From positions 1-64,000 of the IMG/VR virus record IMGVR_UViG_3300035180_002210: a stretch of DNA of 64,000 bases. One strand, written 5' to 3'. A model generated the notes under the pieces. That model was given only the letters and a program-made list of their open reading frames with translations. It did not search any database and was not told the DNA's origin. How positions within the stretch are numbered: the stretch's first letter is position 1; every line of letters begins with the position of its first letter. Of the stretch, positions 6,057 to 14,715 are shown piece by piece. The translations under genes and the position numbers were made by a program. The stretch comes from a virus.

Positions 6057-7234
6057 GCAATTTAACCATCCTGCATACAGGGGACTGGCATGCTGACGTA
6101 GATCCGGTAAAGCGGAAGAAGCTTGCTCTTTCGCTGAAAGAAATACTTGAATACGTCCAAAGTAACCATGTAGACGCGATTGTTCACACGGGTGATATAT
6201 GGGAGCGCATGCAGAATTTTGCCGGCAAATCCGGCGCGCCATTAATCCGCTACTACCTCCGGCAATTAGCTAAGCACGTTAAGCACATCCATATCAATAA
6301 GGGTAATAACGAGCATGACCAGCCGGGGAGCATTGAACTTCTTGATCAGCTGCTGCCGAACATTCATGCAACGGAGGTGATCTCAGTTTCCGCCGTAAGA
6401 GGGGAATTCATGTACGATATGTTGAACGGGCCGATTGCTCCAACGGAACCGGACTATATTATAGCTTCAGTACCCTACCCGACAAAGGCAATGTTCATCA
6501 CCCAGGACAGCATTGATAATAACAATGCCAATTTCATTGAGAAGTTTGAGCAGGTTTTTGACCTGATAGCGGACACATGGAGCGGTTATACCTGCCCTAA
6601 GATCCTCAACTTTCACGGGAATGTACAAAGTTCCCGGTTGAACTCCGGACAGACTTTAGTTTCGCAGGACATCATGGTTGCGCCACAGACTTTGATGCGG
6701 GCACATGCGGACTATGCAGCTTTAGGCCATATCCATTTGCGGCAGGAGATCATGGGGAATATGGTTTACAGCGGCAGCGCGTTCAACAAGAACTGGGGAG
6801 AAACCGACGCAAAGAGCTTTGAGATTGTAGAATTTGAGACATTCCCTGCAATAACGGTAAATCACTTTCCGGTGTATTTCACCAACGCCAGGCCAATGGT
6901 TAAAGTTGCCGCGGTTCTGCAGGAAGACGGTGAACTTGCCTATGAAGAATATGAAGCCATCGAAGGCGCGGAATACCGAGTTCGCATATCAATACACGAA
7001 ACATTAAAGCTTCTTTACACCGAAACGCTGAAACAATCGTTGAGGTTGAAATTCGGTGATGATGTGAAGATTGAAGATATCACTATTCCAGTGCAGCGCG
7101 ATACGCGGTCCGAAACTATAATGGACTGCAAGGACCTGAAAGAGGAAGTAGTTGAATACAACACGGTTGTTAAGGAAGAGACTACGCCGGGCATGATTAC
7201 CAAGGTATTTCAAGTTATGAGGGAGTGTGCATAA
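6053..7234 (+). CDS. sbcD: SbcD/Mre11-like nuclease subunit
   Basis: The 393-residue protein has the calcineurin-like metallophosphoesterase motifs in order: DWH (Asp11, His13), HTGD (Asp48), GNNEHD (about 84-89), FHGN and GHIH (225-228). With SbcC it should form the Mn-dependent nuclease that cleaves hairpins and processes double-strand ends, as T4 gp47/gp46 do. Its stop overlaps the SbcC start (TAATG), typical of this pair. A 40-bp stretch around the GHIH motif (6699-6738) is duplicated exactly in the methyltransferase gene at 15165-15204. Confidence 0.92.
   Translation: MSNLTILHTGDWHADVDPVKRKKLALSLKEILEYVQSNHVDAIVHTGDIWERMQNFAGKSGAPLIRYYLRQLAKHVKHIHINKGNNEHDQPGSIELLDQLLPNIHATEVISVSAVRGEFMYDMLNGPIAPTEPDYIIASVPYPTKAMFITQDSIDNNNANFIEKFEQVFDLIADTWSGYTCPKILNFHGNVQSSRLNSGQTLVSQDIMVAPQTLMRAHADYAALGHIHLRQEIMGNMVYSGSAFNKNWGETDAKSFEIVEFETFPAITVNHFPVYFTNARPMVKVAAVLQEDGELAYEEYEAIEGAEYRVRISIHETLKLLYTETLKQSLRLKFGDDVKIEDITIPVQRDTRSETIMDCKDLKEEVVEYNTVVKEETTPGMITKVFQVMRECA
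6699..6738 (+). repeat. 40-bp segment repeated in the methyltransferase gene
   Basis: These 40 bases, coding for the HADYAALGHIHL part of SbcD, recur without a mismatch at 15165-15204, in the same reading phase. SbcD needs the GHIH residues, so this is the source copy. The copy in the methyltransferase is foreign to that family. Confidence 0.95.
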
Positions 7235-9777
7235 TGAGACTACTTGAATTGAAATTACGCGGCGCAATTGGTATCTGGAAAGGTTTGGGCCTTGATGAAA
7301 TACAGGTTGATTTTTCCCAGTTTGAACCGGGCCTGATTGCCTTAGTAGGTACGAACGGCTGCGGGAAGTCCACAACCATCGAAAATTTACACCCATACCG
7401 CAGGCTGGTAAGCAGGACCGGATCTTTCAAACGGCATTTCCGGCTAAAGGATTCATTCCGATACCTGAAATATGAGATCGACGGGCATATCTACGAATCG
7501 AATATCTTAATTGACGCCTTCACAGAAGGAGCGCAAGCATTCCTGATTAAGGACGGTCAGCCGGTGAATGATGGTAAGGTTAAAACTTACGACGTTGAAA
7601 TTGAACAGCTTTTAGGTTCGGAGGAATTATTCTTTAATTCGGCCTTTTCAGCCCAAGGCGCAGCGGGTATTGCCGGGATGACAGTATCAGAACGGAGGAA
7701 GCTATTTAACGAAGTTTTGAATTTGCTCCGCTACACCCAGTACCATGAGTATTCGAAAAAGCAATTAAGCAAGAGCGAAACAGCACTTGCGAGGATTGAA
7801 GGCGAACTTAGCGCCATCCAGCCTATAAACGATCCACAATACAGCGAGGAGCGGTTAAAAGAGCTCAAAAATATAACCCTTGACCAAAAGAAAGAAGTAG
7901 AATTACTGGCGGGTGAATTGGGCGATATTCTGGCAAAAAAAACGACGCTTAACGACCGGTTGATTAAAGAGCAGGCCGATACCAAAAATAACCGGCAGGC
8001 GAATAATGACCTTACCGAGCGGACCAGCGCGATTCAGAATAAAATTGTTTCCGTCAAATCTTATTATGAAACGCTGCTATCCTCGAATGAAGCAAAGCGC
8101 GCTTCCATAAAAAAGAGCATTGAGACGTATGATAAGCTGCTTGCCAACAAAGAGACAATAGAATTGAATCTGGGACGGCTGGACTGGTGTAAAACAGAAC
8201 TGGCAAAGCTGGATGCAGGCGTCAACTGGGCGAAAGATGCTTATTCGGCAGCGCAGGAATATGCAGAGGTCGAACGCCAGAAACTAATTCTTGACAGAGA
8301 ATCAATAAGCAAAGCCACGAAGGACGCAGAGGACATTCAAAGAAAAGCCAGGGAAGATTATGCCTGGAATCTGGATGAATTGGTACCGGCCAGAAAAGAG
8401 ATTGAGGCCAATGAAAAGAAGATCAGCGACCATGAGTATAACCTACGGTCCTATCGCAATAAGCTGAAAAAAATTGAGGAAGCCAGCCGTCTTGTTTCTT
8501 CCGTTCCCTGCGATGCTGCTTTGGGAGCTACCTGCAAGTTTGTTTCGACCGCACACGCGGCGATACAAAGCAAAGCAGACGTTGAGAAGGAAATATTTGA
8601 GACTGAAAAAGTTATTGAACAGCTCCGGCAGCTAAATATAACGAAGCAGGAAGAGATAGCCACGAAGGAAGATGCTCTGAAAGCTGAGTTGAACAGCAAT
8701 ATGATAACCTATGATACTGCTATTCGAACCATTGAGGCGCAGCGGCAGGAACTTAACCGGAGAGAAAGCGATATAGCAAAAACGCTTGAAACTGTCAGTA
8801 TGAAGCGGGATGAAATTATTGCATCTCTTAAACCCCAGAGGGAAGAAGCTGAAACAATTCAGTCCGTGTTACAAGCAAACGATTGGACGAAACTTAAAGA
8901 GCGGGCCGCGGACGCGGAGAATCAGAAAAAAATCCAGGAGCATTCACTTTCCAGTCTCGAAGCATCGGAGGCTGATGCCAAGATGCGGTTTGAGGCCGAC
9001 ACGAAGGAGTTAACCAATGAGTTAACTGAGCTGGAAAAGAAGTTTATTCAAATTGATGAAACACGGATCCCGGGCCTTGAAGCAGAGATACGGCGGGAAA
9101 CCGAACTCTTCAAAACCAAGGATGAAAAATACAAAAAGCTCCAAAGCGATATTAACGACCGCGAATATGCCATCGTGACCGTTGAAACAAAGATCGAAAC
9201 CGAACGGACGAATGCCAAAAAGCGGGAAACACTTGAGGCGGAAAAGACCGGTGTTCAGATGGATATAAGGGAATGGGCCGCACTTTGCAAGGCATTCAGC
9301 CCTACCGGAATACCGGTATTAAAATTGGAAAACAGCGGGATTGACGTAACGCTTTACGCGAACGAGCTTCTTTCCCTCTTCGAAAATAAATTCCGGATAG
9401 CGTTCGATACCACCAGGCTTGACGTGGACAAGAAGAACCTGAAAGAAACCTTTGATATAAACATCATTGAGCCTGACGGGATTTGCGAAATATCCAATAA
9501 AAGCGGCGGCGAGAAAGTATGGCTTGAAACGGCTATTCAGTTGGCCATCAGTTTGTTAGGCCGCAGGCAAGGTAAGAGCATTCAGACGGCCTACCTTGAC
9601 GAGAAGGACGGAGCACTAAGCCTCGAAAATTCAATGGCTTATTTCGAAATGGTTAAGAAAGCGCATGAAATGAGCCACGTATATCATACGCTGGTGATTA
9701 CCCATACGCCGGAGATCATAGACGCAATTCAACAGCAGGTCATATTCAGTGACGGCTATCTAACGTATAAAAATTAA
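7234..9777 (+). CDS. sbcC: SbcC/Rad50-like ATPase subunit
   Basis: The 847-residue protein is an SMC-like ATPase. Walker A is GTNGCGKST (residues 39-47). Long coiled-coil arms surround a hinge with two cysteines (Cys426 and Cys434, CX7C rather than the usual CXXC zinc hook). The C-terminal part has the signature SGGEK, a Walker B-like AYLDEKDG and the switch histidine in VITHTPE. It partners SbcD, whose stop overlaps its start. I use ATG 7234 rather than the GTG 9 bases earlier because of the TAATG overlap. It probably serves phage DNA recombination and end processing. Confidence 0.92.
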   Translation: MRLLELKLRGAIGIWKGLGLDEIQVDFSQFEPGLIALVGTNGCGKSTTIENLHPYRRLVSRTGSFKRHFRLKDSFRYLKYEIDGHIYESNILIDAFTEGAQAFLIKDGQPVNDGKVKTYDVEIEQLLGSEELFFNSAFSAQGAAGIAGMTVSERRKLFNEVLNLLRYTQYHEYSKKQLSKSETALARIEGELSAIQPINDPQYSEERLKELKNITLDQKKEVELLAGELGDILAKKTTLNDRLIKEQADTKNNRQANNDLTERTSAIQNKIVSVKSYYETLLSSNEAKRASIKKSIETYDKLLANKETIELNLGRLDWCKTELAKLDAGVNWAKDAYSAAQEYAEVERQKLILDRESISKATKDAEDIQRKAREDYAWNLDELVPARKEIEANEKKISDHEYNLRSYRNKLKKIEEASRLVSSVPCDAALGATCKFVSTAHAAIQSKADVEKEIFETEKVIEQLRQLNITKQEEIATKEDALKAELNSNMITYDTAIRTIEAQRQELNRRESDIAKTLETVSMKRDEIIASLKPQREEAETIQSVLQANDWTKLKERAADAENQKKIQEHSLSSLEASEADAKMRFEADTKELTNELTELEKKFIQIDETRIPGLEAEIRRETELFKTKDEKYKKLQSDINDREYAIVTVETKIETERTNAKKRETLEAEKTGVQMDIREWAALCKAFSPTGIPVLKLENSGIDVTLYANELLSLFENKFRIAFDTTRLDVDKKNLKETFDINIIEPDGICEISNKSGGEKVWLETAIQLAISLLGRRQGKSIQTAYLDEKDGALSLENSMAYFEMVKKAHEMSHVYHTLVITHTPEIIDAIQQQVIFSDGYLTYKN

Positions 9778-9787
9778 AGGATTTACC

Positions 9788-9940
9788 ATGCAGGACCAGA
9801 CAGTAATGAAATACAACCATCCTAAAGACGGTTTGAAAACAATTGTCCGCGTAGATAACGGAGAGCAGGCCATCGAGGAAATGACCGAGGAAGAAGAAAA
9901 CGCCTTCCCTCCTAATTTATTCGGATCCCAAGTAAGCTAA
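9788..9940 (+). CDS. Small acidic hypothetical protein
   Basis: The 50-residue acidic protein lies between SbcC and the helicase, with an AAAGGA ribosome-binding site before ATG 9788. It ends PPNLFGSQVS. The NLFG resembles the end of a sliding-clamp-binding peptide, and the helicase next to it has QRNLFGE, but the key glutamine is missing here. No family is recognised. It may be a small accessory of the recombination/replication cluster. Confidence 0.55.
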   Translation: MQDQTVMKYNHPKDGLKTIVRVDNGEQAIEEMTEEEENAFPPNLFGSQVS

Positions 9941-9942
9941 GT

Positions 9943-11550
9943 ATGAGAATAATTCAGGATAGGCCGTTCATGCCAAGAGACTGGCAGCGGGAGGGACTAA
10001 ACGCGCTGATGGAAACGCAAAGGCAGGGTAAGAAACAATTCCTTTGCGTAGCGACTCCCGGGTCCGGAAAAACAAAGTTTGCGTTAATGGGTACGCACCG
10101 GTTTTTCAGGATGGGATTGATGGACCGCGTAGTTGTAGTTACCCCTACCGATTATTTGAAACGGCAATGGGCGGCGGAAGCAGCAGAGTTCGCAGGGATT
10201 GACCTTGATCCGGACTTTGCCAATGCCTACCAGGCGGAAACATCGGATTTTCATGGTGTAGCCGTTACTTACTCATTGATAGGTTTGGATAAAGCCGGAG
10301 TGCATAAGCACAACACGATCAATAAACGCACACTGGTTATTCTGGATGAAGTTCACCACGCCGGAGATAACAAGACATGGGGGACGGCCTTAATTGAATC
10401 GTTTAAGGACGCGGAATTTATTATTTGTCTGAGCGGGACCGCATTCAGGACGGATGACTGCGAAATTCCCTTCGTGACTTACAAAGACAGGGTAAGTGTT
10501 TCCGACTATGAGTACACCTATGAGCGGGCGATAAAGGACAATGTTTGCCGGTCCGTTTATTTCAGCATTCACGACGGGAAAATGAAATGGGCGGTTGATA
10601 AGGCCGAGTTTGAGCACACGTTCAAAGATTTTCTTACGCCTGATCAGGTGAGCAAACGGCTGAGAACTGCCCTTGACGCCGGAGGCAACTGGGTACGCGA
10701 CGTTTTACGCGCGGCGGATGATAAGTTGAAAGAGATTAGGAATACTCATGCAGACGCAGGAGCAATGGTTTTTGCCAGCAGCCAACAACACGCGAAAGAA
10801 ATAAAAAGCGTTCTTGAACGGATAACCGGCTCAAAAATAGATGTAGTGATTTCGGAGGACGATAAAGGACGGGAGAAGATTGAGCGGTTTGCCAGGACAA
10901 ACGACCGCTGGATCATCAGCGTAAAGATGATTAGCGAGGGTGTAGATATTCCCCGGCTGAGGGTTGGGGTTTACATGACGAATATTAAAACTGAAATGTT
11001 CTTCCGGCAGTCTGTAGGTAGGTTCGTCAGAGTATTGAAGGGATTGAAGTTTCAGGATGCGTTCATGTTCATACCGGGCGACCGGGAGATCATAGGGCTG
11101 GCTGAGACTATCCAGGAAGAGCGCAACCATGTCTTAGACCAGGCCGAGAAGAGCAGCGATGATGACCAGCAGCGAAATTTGTTTGGCGAACCGGTTTACA
11201 CACCGGCATTGAAGGGGAAATTTCAGGCTATGGGCGCGGAACTGACTACATCGAAGCTTATGAGCGTAAATGTTGACATTAGTAAAGGCGCAAAATTTAG
11301 TGTTGTTAAATCGCCGTCGGCAGATGATCCGATCTACATACAGAAAGAACGGCTGCGGGATTACCTGAATACTTTGGCAAAGAGATATGCCAGACGGCAG
11401 ACGAACGGAAACCCTGCTATTCACCCCGATTACTCCGCACTTCACAAGTTATGGCGGCAGAACGGCGGGAAGCCGATGGAAATGGAAACTTTGCAGGAGC
11501 TTGAGAAGCGAGTACAATTTTATGAAGCACGGCTAAGAGAGGCAGCCTAA
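9943..11550 (+). CDS. Superfamily 2 DNA helicase
   Basis: The 535-residue protein shows SF2 helicase motifs in order: Walker A TPGSGKTK (about 40-47), DEVHH (about 145-149), SGTAFR (motif III) and QSVGRFVR (motif VI). It resembles phage DExH helicases of the type III-restriction-like (UvsW/T5) group. Residues 410-414 read QRNLF, a good match to the bacterial beta-clamp-binding consensus, which would tether the helicase to the host replisome. It follows the SbcDC genes closely and is likely used in replication restart or recombination. Confidence 0.88.
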   Translation: MRIIQDRPFMPRDWQREGLNALMETQRQGKKQFLCVATPGSGKTKFALMGTHRFFRMGLMDRVVVVTPTDYLKRQWAAEAAEFAGIDLDPDFANAYQAETSDFHGVAVTYSLIGLDKAGVHKHNTINKRTLVILDEVHHAGDNKTWGTALIESFKDAEFIICLSGTAFRTDDCEIPFVTYKDRVSVSDYEYTYERAIKDNVCRSVYFSIHDGKMKWAVDKAEFEHTFKDFLTPDQVSKRLRTALDAGGNWVRDVLRAADDKLKEIRNTHADAGAMVFASSQQHAKEIKSVLERITGSKIDVVISEDDKGREKIERFARTNDRWIISVKMISEGVDIPRLRVGVYMTNIKTEMFFRQSVGRFVRVLKGLKFQDAFMFIPGDREIIGLAETIQEERNHVLDQAEKSSDDDQQRNLFGEPVYTPALKGKFQAMGAELTTSKLMSVNVDISKGAKFSVVKSPSADDPIYIQKERLRDYLNTLAKRYARRQTNGNPAIHPDYSALHKLWRQNGGKPMEMETLQELEKRVQFYEARLREAA

Positions 11551-11557
11551 TTATTCC

Positions 11558-11624
11558 GGTGGCCGGGAGCAAGTACGTCCCAAACGTCGTGTGCCTCCAC
11601 GATTGCAAACGGCCACTATTTTTT
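11558..11624 (+). ncRNA. Structured RNA or complex terminator
   Basis: An 8-bp helix (GGTGGCCG 11558-11565 with CGGCCACT 11610-11617, one G-U pair) closes a 44-base interior that can itself fold (GGAG with CTCC, ACG with CGT). The sequence after the helix is TATTTTTT. It may be a terminator with a branched stem or a structured leader of the membrane-protein gene 23 bases downstream. It fills the 89-bp gap after the helicase gene, which holds no convincing frame. Confidence 0.45.
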
Positions 11625-11639
11625 AAGAAAGGACAGTTT

Positions 11640-12047
11640 ATGATAGTGTTTATGACAATGGTTCTCATGGCAATATGGTTCGCAATTTTTGTTGACGCCA
11701 GAATCAGTTTTTTGGAGCGCGGCTGGCCGGTACTGAACTGGATGAAATCGGATTTCATGTATTTGATTATGCCGGTTGCGCTTTTATGCCAGATGATAGC
11801 GTTTATCCATTTCTTTCCGGAGAAGAACGGCTACCTGCTGTTTGTTGCGGCAGGCGCGTTTATTGGTTCATTTGCCTGGGATTTCGCGTTCGGGATTGTG
11901 GTATATGATGATGCTTTTTTCCCCTTCCGGAAATGGCTGTTCAACATGGGATTTGCCGGCAAATATTACTGGCAGCGATACATTGCCGACGGCGCAAGGT
12001 TACTGGCAGGAGGCATTTTACTTTACTTCGCGCTGAAAGGAATGTAA
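11640..12047 (+). CDS. Multi-pass membrane protein
   Basis: The 135-residue protein has about four hydrophobic segments: VFMTMVLMAIWFAIFV near the start, LIMPVALLCQMIAFIHFF, GYLLFVAAGAFIGSFAW, and a last one at the C-terminus. Start chosen at ATG 11640 because AAGGACAG lies 3 bases upstream. An upstream start at 11559 would place the structured RNA inside the coding region. The stop overlaps the next ATG (TAATG). Function unknown. Confidence 0.65.
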   Translation: MIVFMTMVLMAIWFAIFVDARISFLERGWPVLNWMKSDFMYLIMPVALLCQMIAFIHFFPEKNGYLLFVAAGAFIGSFAWDFAFGIVVYDDAFFPFRKWLFNMGFAGKYYWQRYIADGARLLAGGILLYFALKGM

Positions 12048-12328
12048 TGAATTACCAGGTAAGAAAAGCAAGTGATGTACCTGCAGAGGCTAAAGGTTTA
12101 TTCCGATTTGTTAACGGCGCGCCGGTTGTACCGCCAGGACGTTTATTCCCGATTGAGGCTTACTGTATTCTGCTGGACCTGCGTTCAGATGAGGCGACGG
12201 TAGTTGTGGAAGCTTTGCGCGAGGCGAATTTGCTTCCGGCGAATCTTGAAAAGAGATTTAAGGCAGCAAACGAAACTTTTCCGCAAAGTGACCAGGTATC
12301 TTTTTTAGGCGAGGCAATCAATGGGTAA
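12047..12328 (+). CDS. Hypothetical protein
   Basis: The 93-residue protein begins MNYQVRKASDVPAEAKGLFRFVNG and ends in a region suggesting two short helices (EATVVVEALREANLLPANLEKRFKAA). Its start overlaps the stop of the membrane protein (TAATG) and its end overlaps the next gene by 8 bases, so it is a true member of this overlapping operon. No motif is recognised. Confidence 0.6.
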   Translation: MNYQVRKASDVPAEAKGLFRFVNGAPVVPPGRLFPIEAYCILLDLRSDEATVVVEALREANLLPANLEKRFKAANETFPQSDQVSFLGEAING

Positions 12329-12584
12329 TAATGACGGCCTTACTTTGTTTTTCATGCTTGCGTTTATTGTCACAGCATGCTACGCCATCGCCTATAAGAG
12401 GAAGTTTGAAGAGCTGGCGGACAAGCACAGCGGGCGGGAATATTCACCCAACTACAATGAAATAATGACCATGCCATTTATTGACAAGGTGATTCTCCGC
12501 TGGCATAAATGGAATAATAGGAATATCCACTTCAGGCGCGAACGAAAACGCCTTTACGTAACTCTGGAAAGGGAGGAGTTATGA
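12321..12584 (+). CDS. Small membrane-anchored protein
   Basis: The 87-residue protein has one N-terminal membrane helix (about residues 8-25, TLFFMLAFIVTACYAIAY) followed by a basic cytoplasmic domain rich in Trp, Arg and Lys (ILRWHKWNNRNIHFRRERKR). It overlaps both neighbours by 4 to 8 bases. No family is recognised. Confidence 0.6.
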   Translation: MGNNDGLTLFFMLAFIVTACYAIAYKRKFEELADKHSGREYSPNYNEIMTMPFIDKVILRWHKWNNRNIHFRRERKRLYVTLEREEL

Positions 12585-12799
12585 CAGCCCAGACTTACGC
12601 AACTGATTTATCGAAACTGAATACGAATGTTACCTGCCCGCATTGCGGCCATGTTCATAACGATGCAGAACACGGGATGAAGCTGATCATGCGCTACATA
12701 GAGAGTGTACGGGGTGTTGTAAGCCATCATTGCCCGAAATGCAAGATAAAGTATAAGGTATCTGCCAATTTGCAAGGATTAACCGCGTTACGCCCATGA
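12581..12799 (+). CDS. Small zinc-ribbon protein
   Basis: The 72-residue protein has two knuckles, CPHCGH (about residues 20-25) and HHCPKCK (about 49-55), the usual spacing for a zinc ribbon. A helix lies between them. Such proteins bind nucleic acid or act as adaptors. The start overlaps the upstream stop (ATGA), and the stop overlaps the wHTH gene's ATG. Confidence 0.65.
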   Translation: MTAQTYATDLSKLNTNVTCPHCGHVHNDAEHGMKLIMRYIESVRGVVSHHCPKCKIKYKVSANLQGLTALRP

Positions 12800-13125
12800 T
12801 TGATTCAGCAAAAGCAGATTCCGTAATAAAACTCATATCCGAGTACCGGAGGAGCCGTCCCATAACCTCGAAGAAGATTGAGGATTTACTTGGAGTGCCA
12901 GGCGCAACCATTAGAGACGTTGTCCGCGAAGCCCGGAGAAAGAAAATACCCATAGGGAGTAATTCAAGCGGGTACTATTTGATAACCAAACAATCGGAGC
13001 TTGATGAAACGGTAAAACACCTACGCAGCCGGGCTTTGAGCGAGTTGGAAACACACCGGTTAATGAAGAACATACGGTTCAGCGAATTTCCGGAACAAAT
13101 GCAACTTTTTGGAGAACAGGCATGA
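12796..13125 (+). CDS. Winged-helix DNA-binding protein with clamp-binding tail
   Basis: The 109-residue protein has a winged helix at about residues 20-70 (ITSKKIEDLLGVPGATIRDVVREARR, then a wing with GSNSSGYYL). A long helix follows (ETVKHLRSRALSELE). Its last residues read QMQLFGEQA; Gln101-Phe105 fits the QxxLF beta-clamp-binding consensus, in the exposed C-terminal position where such peptides usually occur. Similar small phage proteins lie near replication genes. A role recruiting the host clamp to phage DNA is inferred. Confidence 0.65.
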   Translation: MIDSAKADSVIKLISEYRRSRPITSKKIEDLLGVPGATIRDVVREARRKKIPIGSNSSGYYLITKQSELDETVKHLRSRALSELETHRLMKNIRFSEFPEQMQLFGEQA

Positions 13126-13262
13126 TAGAAAATATACTTCTGATAGTTAAATGGTTTATCGCGTTTGGAATTATTGACGCGGCGATTTTGCTTCTGATCA
13201 TTTTTTGCCATCGTGACCGGAAGGATAAAAAGGATTCAAATACAAGGACACGCAGAATATGA
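13122..13262 (+). CDS. Small membrane protein
   Basis: This 46-residue frame has one membrane segment (about residues 4-29, NILLIVKWFIAFGIIDAAIL) and a strongly basic tail (HRDRKDKKDSNTRTRR). It overlaps the previous gene (ATGA) and the next gene (ATGA), which supports real translation. Function unknown. Confidence 0.6.
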   Translation: MIENILLIVKWFIAFGIIDAAILLLIIFCHRDRKDKKDSNTRTRRI

Positions 13263-13471
13263 AAATTAAGAATTATACGTCATCTACACCGGTAGCCCGG
13301 TCTGTTGAGTTTATTGAGACGCGACTTGCCGCGGCAGGCGCGGGGTTTATTACCAAGGTTTATGACGGGGAGCCAAAGCGGTTAAAAGGCCTGACTTTCC
13401 AGATCGTTATTAACGGAATGCCGACTATCTACAAATTACCGGCAAGGGATGAGTACCCAGTAATAAAATGA
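13259..13471 (+). CDS. Conserved phage hypothetical protein
   Basis: The 70-residue protein begins MKIKNYTSSTPVARSVEFIETRLAAAGA and contains FQIVINGMPTIYKLPAR. The opening K-I-K-N-Y-T-S followed by an amphipathic helix is a familiar pattern in phage proteins of unknown function located near replication genes. It overlaps both neighbours by 4 bases. The family is usually somewhat longer, so this may be a short version. Confidence 0.6.
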   Translation: MKIKNYTSSTPVARSVEFIETRLAAAGAGFITKVYDGEPKRLKGLTFQIVINGMPTIYKLPARDEYPVIK

Positions 13472-13524
13472 ATACAGAAGTTTCCGGAACAATTTTGAAA
13501 ATAATTTTGAATAAACGTGCATGA
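13468..13524 (+). CDS. 18-residue linker ORF between coupled genes
   Basis: ATG 13468 overlaps the stop of the gene before it (ATGA). Its own TGA overlaps ATG 13521 of the replication gene after it (ATGA). The product is only MNTEVSGTILKIILNKRA. The double overlap suggests that ribosomes pass through it to reach the replication gene. It may be a coupling leader or the remnant of a deleted gene. Confidence 0.45.
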   Translation: MNTEVSGTILKIILNKRA

Positions 13525-14504
13525 AAAATAATCTTGAATATTACCAGCGAAGAGCCGATTCATACAGGCATTCTAAAATTATATTTCTAAATGTTGAATA
13601 TGGGGATGGTAATTCAGGCCTGGCAGCGGAAGCAAGATACTGGAGATTGCTCGACCTGATTGCTGAGTCTGATAATTGCGAGCTTGATTTGACGAAGAAA
13701 CGGGAAAAAGCACAGGTATCGAAAATACTTGGATTATCATTCGCGAAGCTTGATAAATTACTTAGCGTCTTGGTTAGTGATGATCTGAGACTTTTGATTG
13801 AGGTGAGAGAAAATGTTTATTCAGCAGAAAAACTTCGCAAGGTTTTCCAGGAAGTTTCAAAATTACGGGAAGCTGCCAGAGTACGAAAAAACGGTCAAAA
13901 TAAGGGAGTTCAGCGAACCAATACCGAACCTGACGGAAGTTCGGGCGAACTCTTAACGGGTTCGGACGAACTGAACAACAAAGTAAAAGGTAAAGTAAAG
14001 GTAAAGGTAAATGAAAGTAGTAGTTGTAGTAGTAGTAGTAAGGAGATTTCCGGAAACAACAACAACGACAACTTTGATTCTCCGAATTTTGAAAACAAGA
14101 AAAGTTTGTCCCAGGCTTTTACTAACCTCATCCAGCGGAAGTTTGGAGAATGCCCGACCGGGACCTTAACAACGCTTTTGAAAAAATTCAACAGCAGCGG
14201 ACTTTCGCCGGTAACGGCCTGGCAAATTGTTCTTGACAGTTTCGATGAAATTGATTTGCAACCGGCAGAGAAGCGAAACGCAGCTTATCTGGTAGGCAAG
14301 ATGAAAGGGAAGTTTGATGACGCGCGCGCGGCGTTACGAGAGCAGGAGAGCAAAGATCAGAAAAAAAAGGACGCCCGTGAACGGCGGGAGGAAGAAAAGA
14401 AAATAAGCGAGGAATACCGTTTGGCCAAGTTACATGGCGGCGGACCACTTAGCGATTTTAAGAAATTAACCGAAGATTCACAAACAAAAGGTTGTATTAA
14501 TTAA
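13521..14504 (+). CDS. Replication-initiator-like protein
   Basis: The 327-residue protein has an N-terminal winged-helix-like domain (YYQRRADSYRHSKI... LAAEARYWRLLDLIAESDNCEL) resembling the Lin1244/Lin1753-type (DUF4373) domain of phage replication proteins. A linker of low complexity (Lys/Val then Ser repeats) follows. The C-terminal helical domain (SLSQAFTNLIQRKFGECPTG) and the charged coiled-coil tail resemble primosomal or DnaD-like parts. Microsatellites underlie the linker (about 13980-14060), so frame changes are possible. It probably recruits the host helicase to phage DNA. The identification is approximate. Confidence 0.6.
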   Translation: MKNNLEYYQRRADSYRHSKIIFLNVEYGDGNSGLAAEARYWRLLDLIAESDNCELDLTKKREKAQVSKILGLSFAKLDKLLSVLVSDDLRLLIEVRENVYSAEKLRKVFQEVSKLREAARVRKNGQNKGVQRTNTEPDGSSGELLTGSDELNNKVKGKVKVKVNESSSCSSSSKEISGNNNNDNFDSPNFENKKSLSQAFTNLIQRKFGECPTGTLTTLLKKFNSSGLSPVTAWQIVLDSFDEIDLQPAEKRNAAYLVGKMKGKFDDARAALREQESKDQKKKDARERREEEKKISEEYRLAKLHGGGPLSDFKKLTEDSQTKGCIN

Positions 14505-14505
14505 C

Positions 14506-14715
14506 ATGGCAAAAACATGGGTTTATGATCGTTTGTGTTCAGATTTGATTGCCCTCCGGCTGGAGCTTGCAGAGCTGGACCAGGATGTTGACAACGAGAT
14601 CCGGAAACATGGTGAAGTAGACCCGGAATCGTTACAGCAAGCAAAAGAAAAAATAGCCGAGGCCTGCGCCTTGGCGGAAACAGCATATCAAGAATTCGGG
14701 AAAATGAGGAAATGA
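14506..14715 (+). CDS. Small helical hypothetical protein
   Basis: The 69-residue acidic protein is predicted to be a helical hairpin (LIALRLELAELDQDVDNEI and ESLQQAKEKIAEACALAETAYQEF). It follows the replication gene by one base and overlaps the next gene (ATGA). No family is recognised. Confidence 0.6.
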   Translation: MAKTWVYDRLCSDLIALRLELAELDQDVDNEIRKHGEVDPESLQQAKEKIAEACALAETAYQEFGKMRK

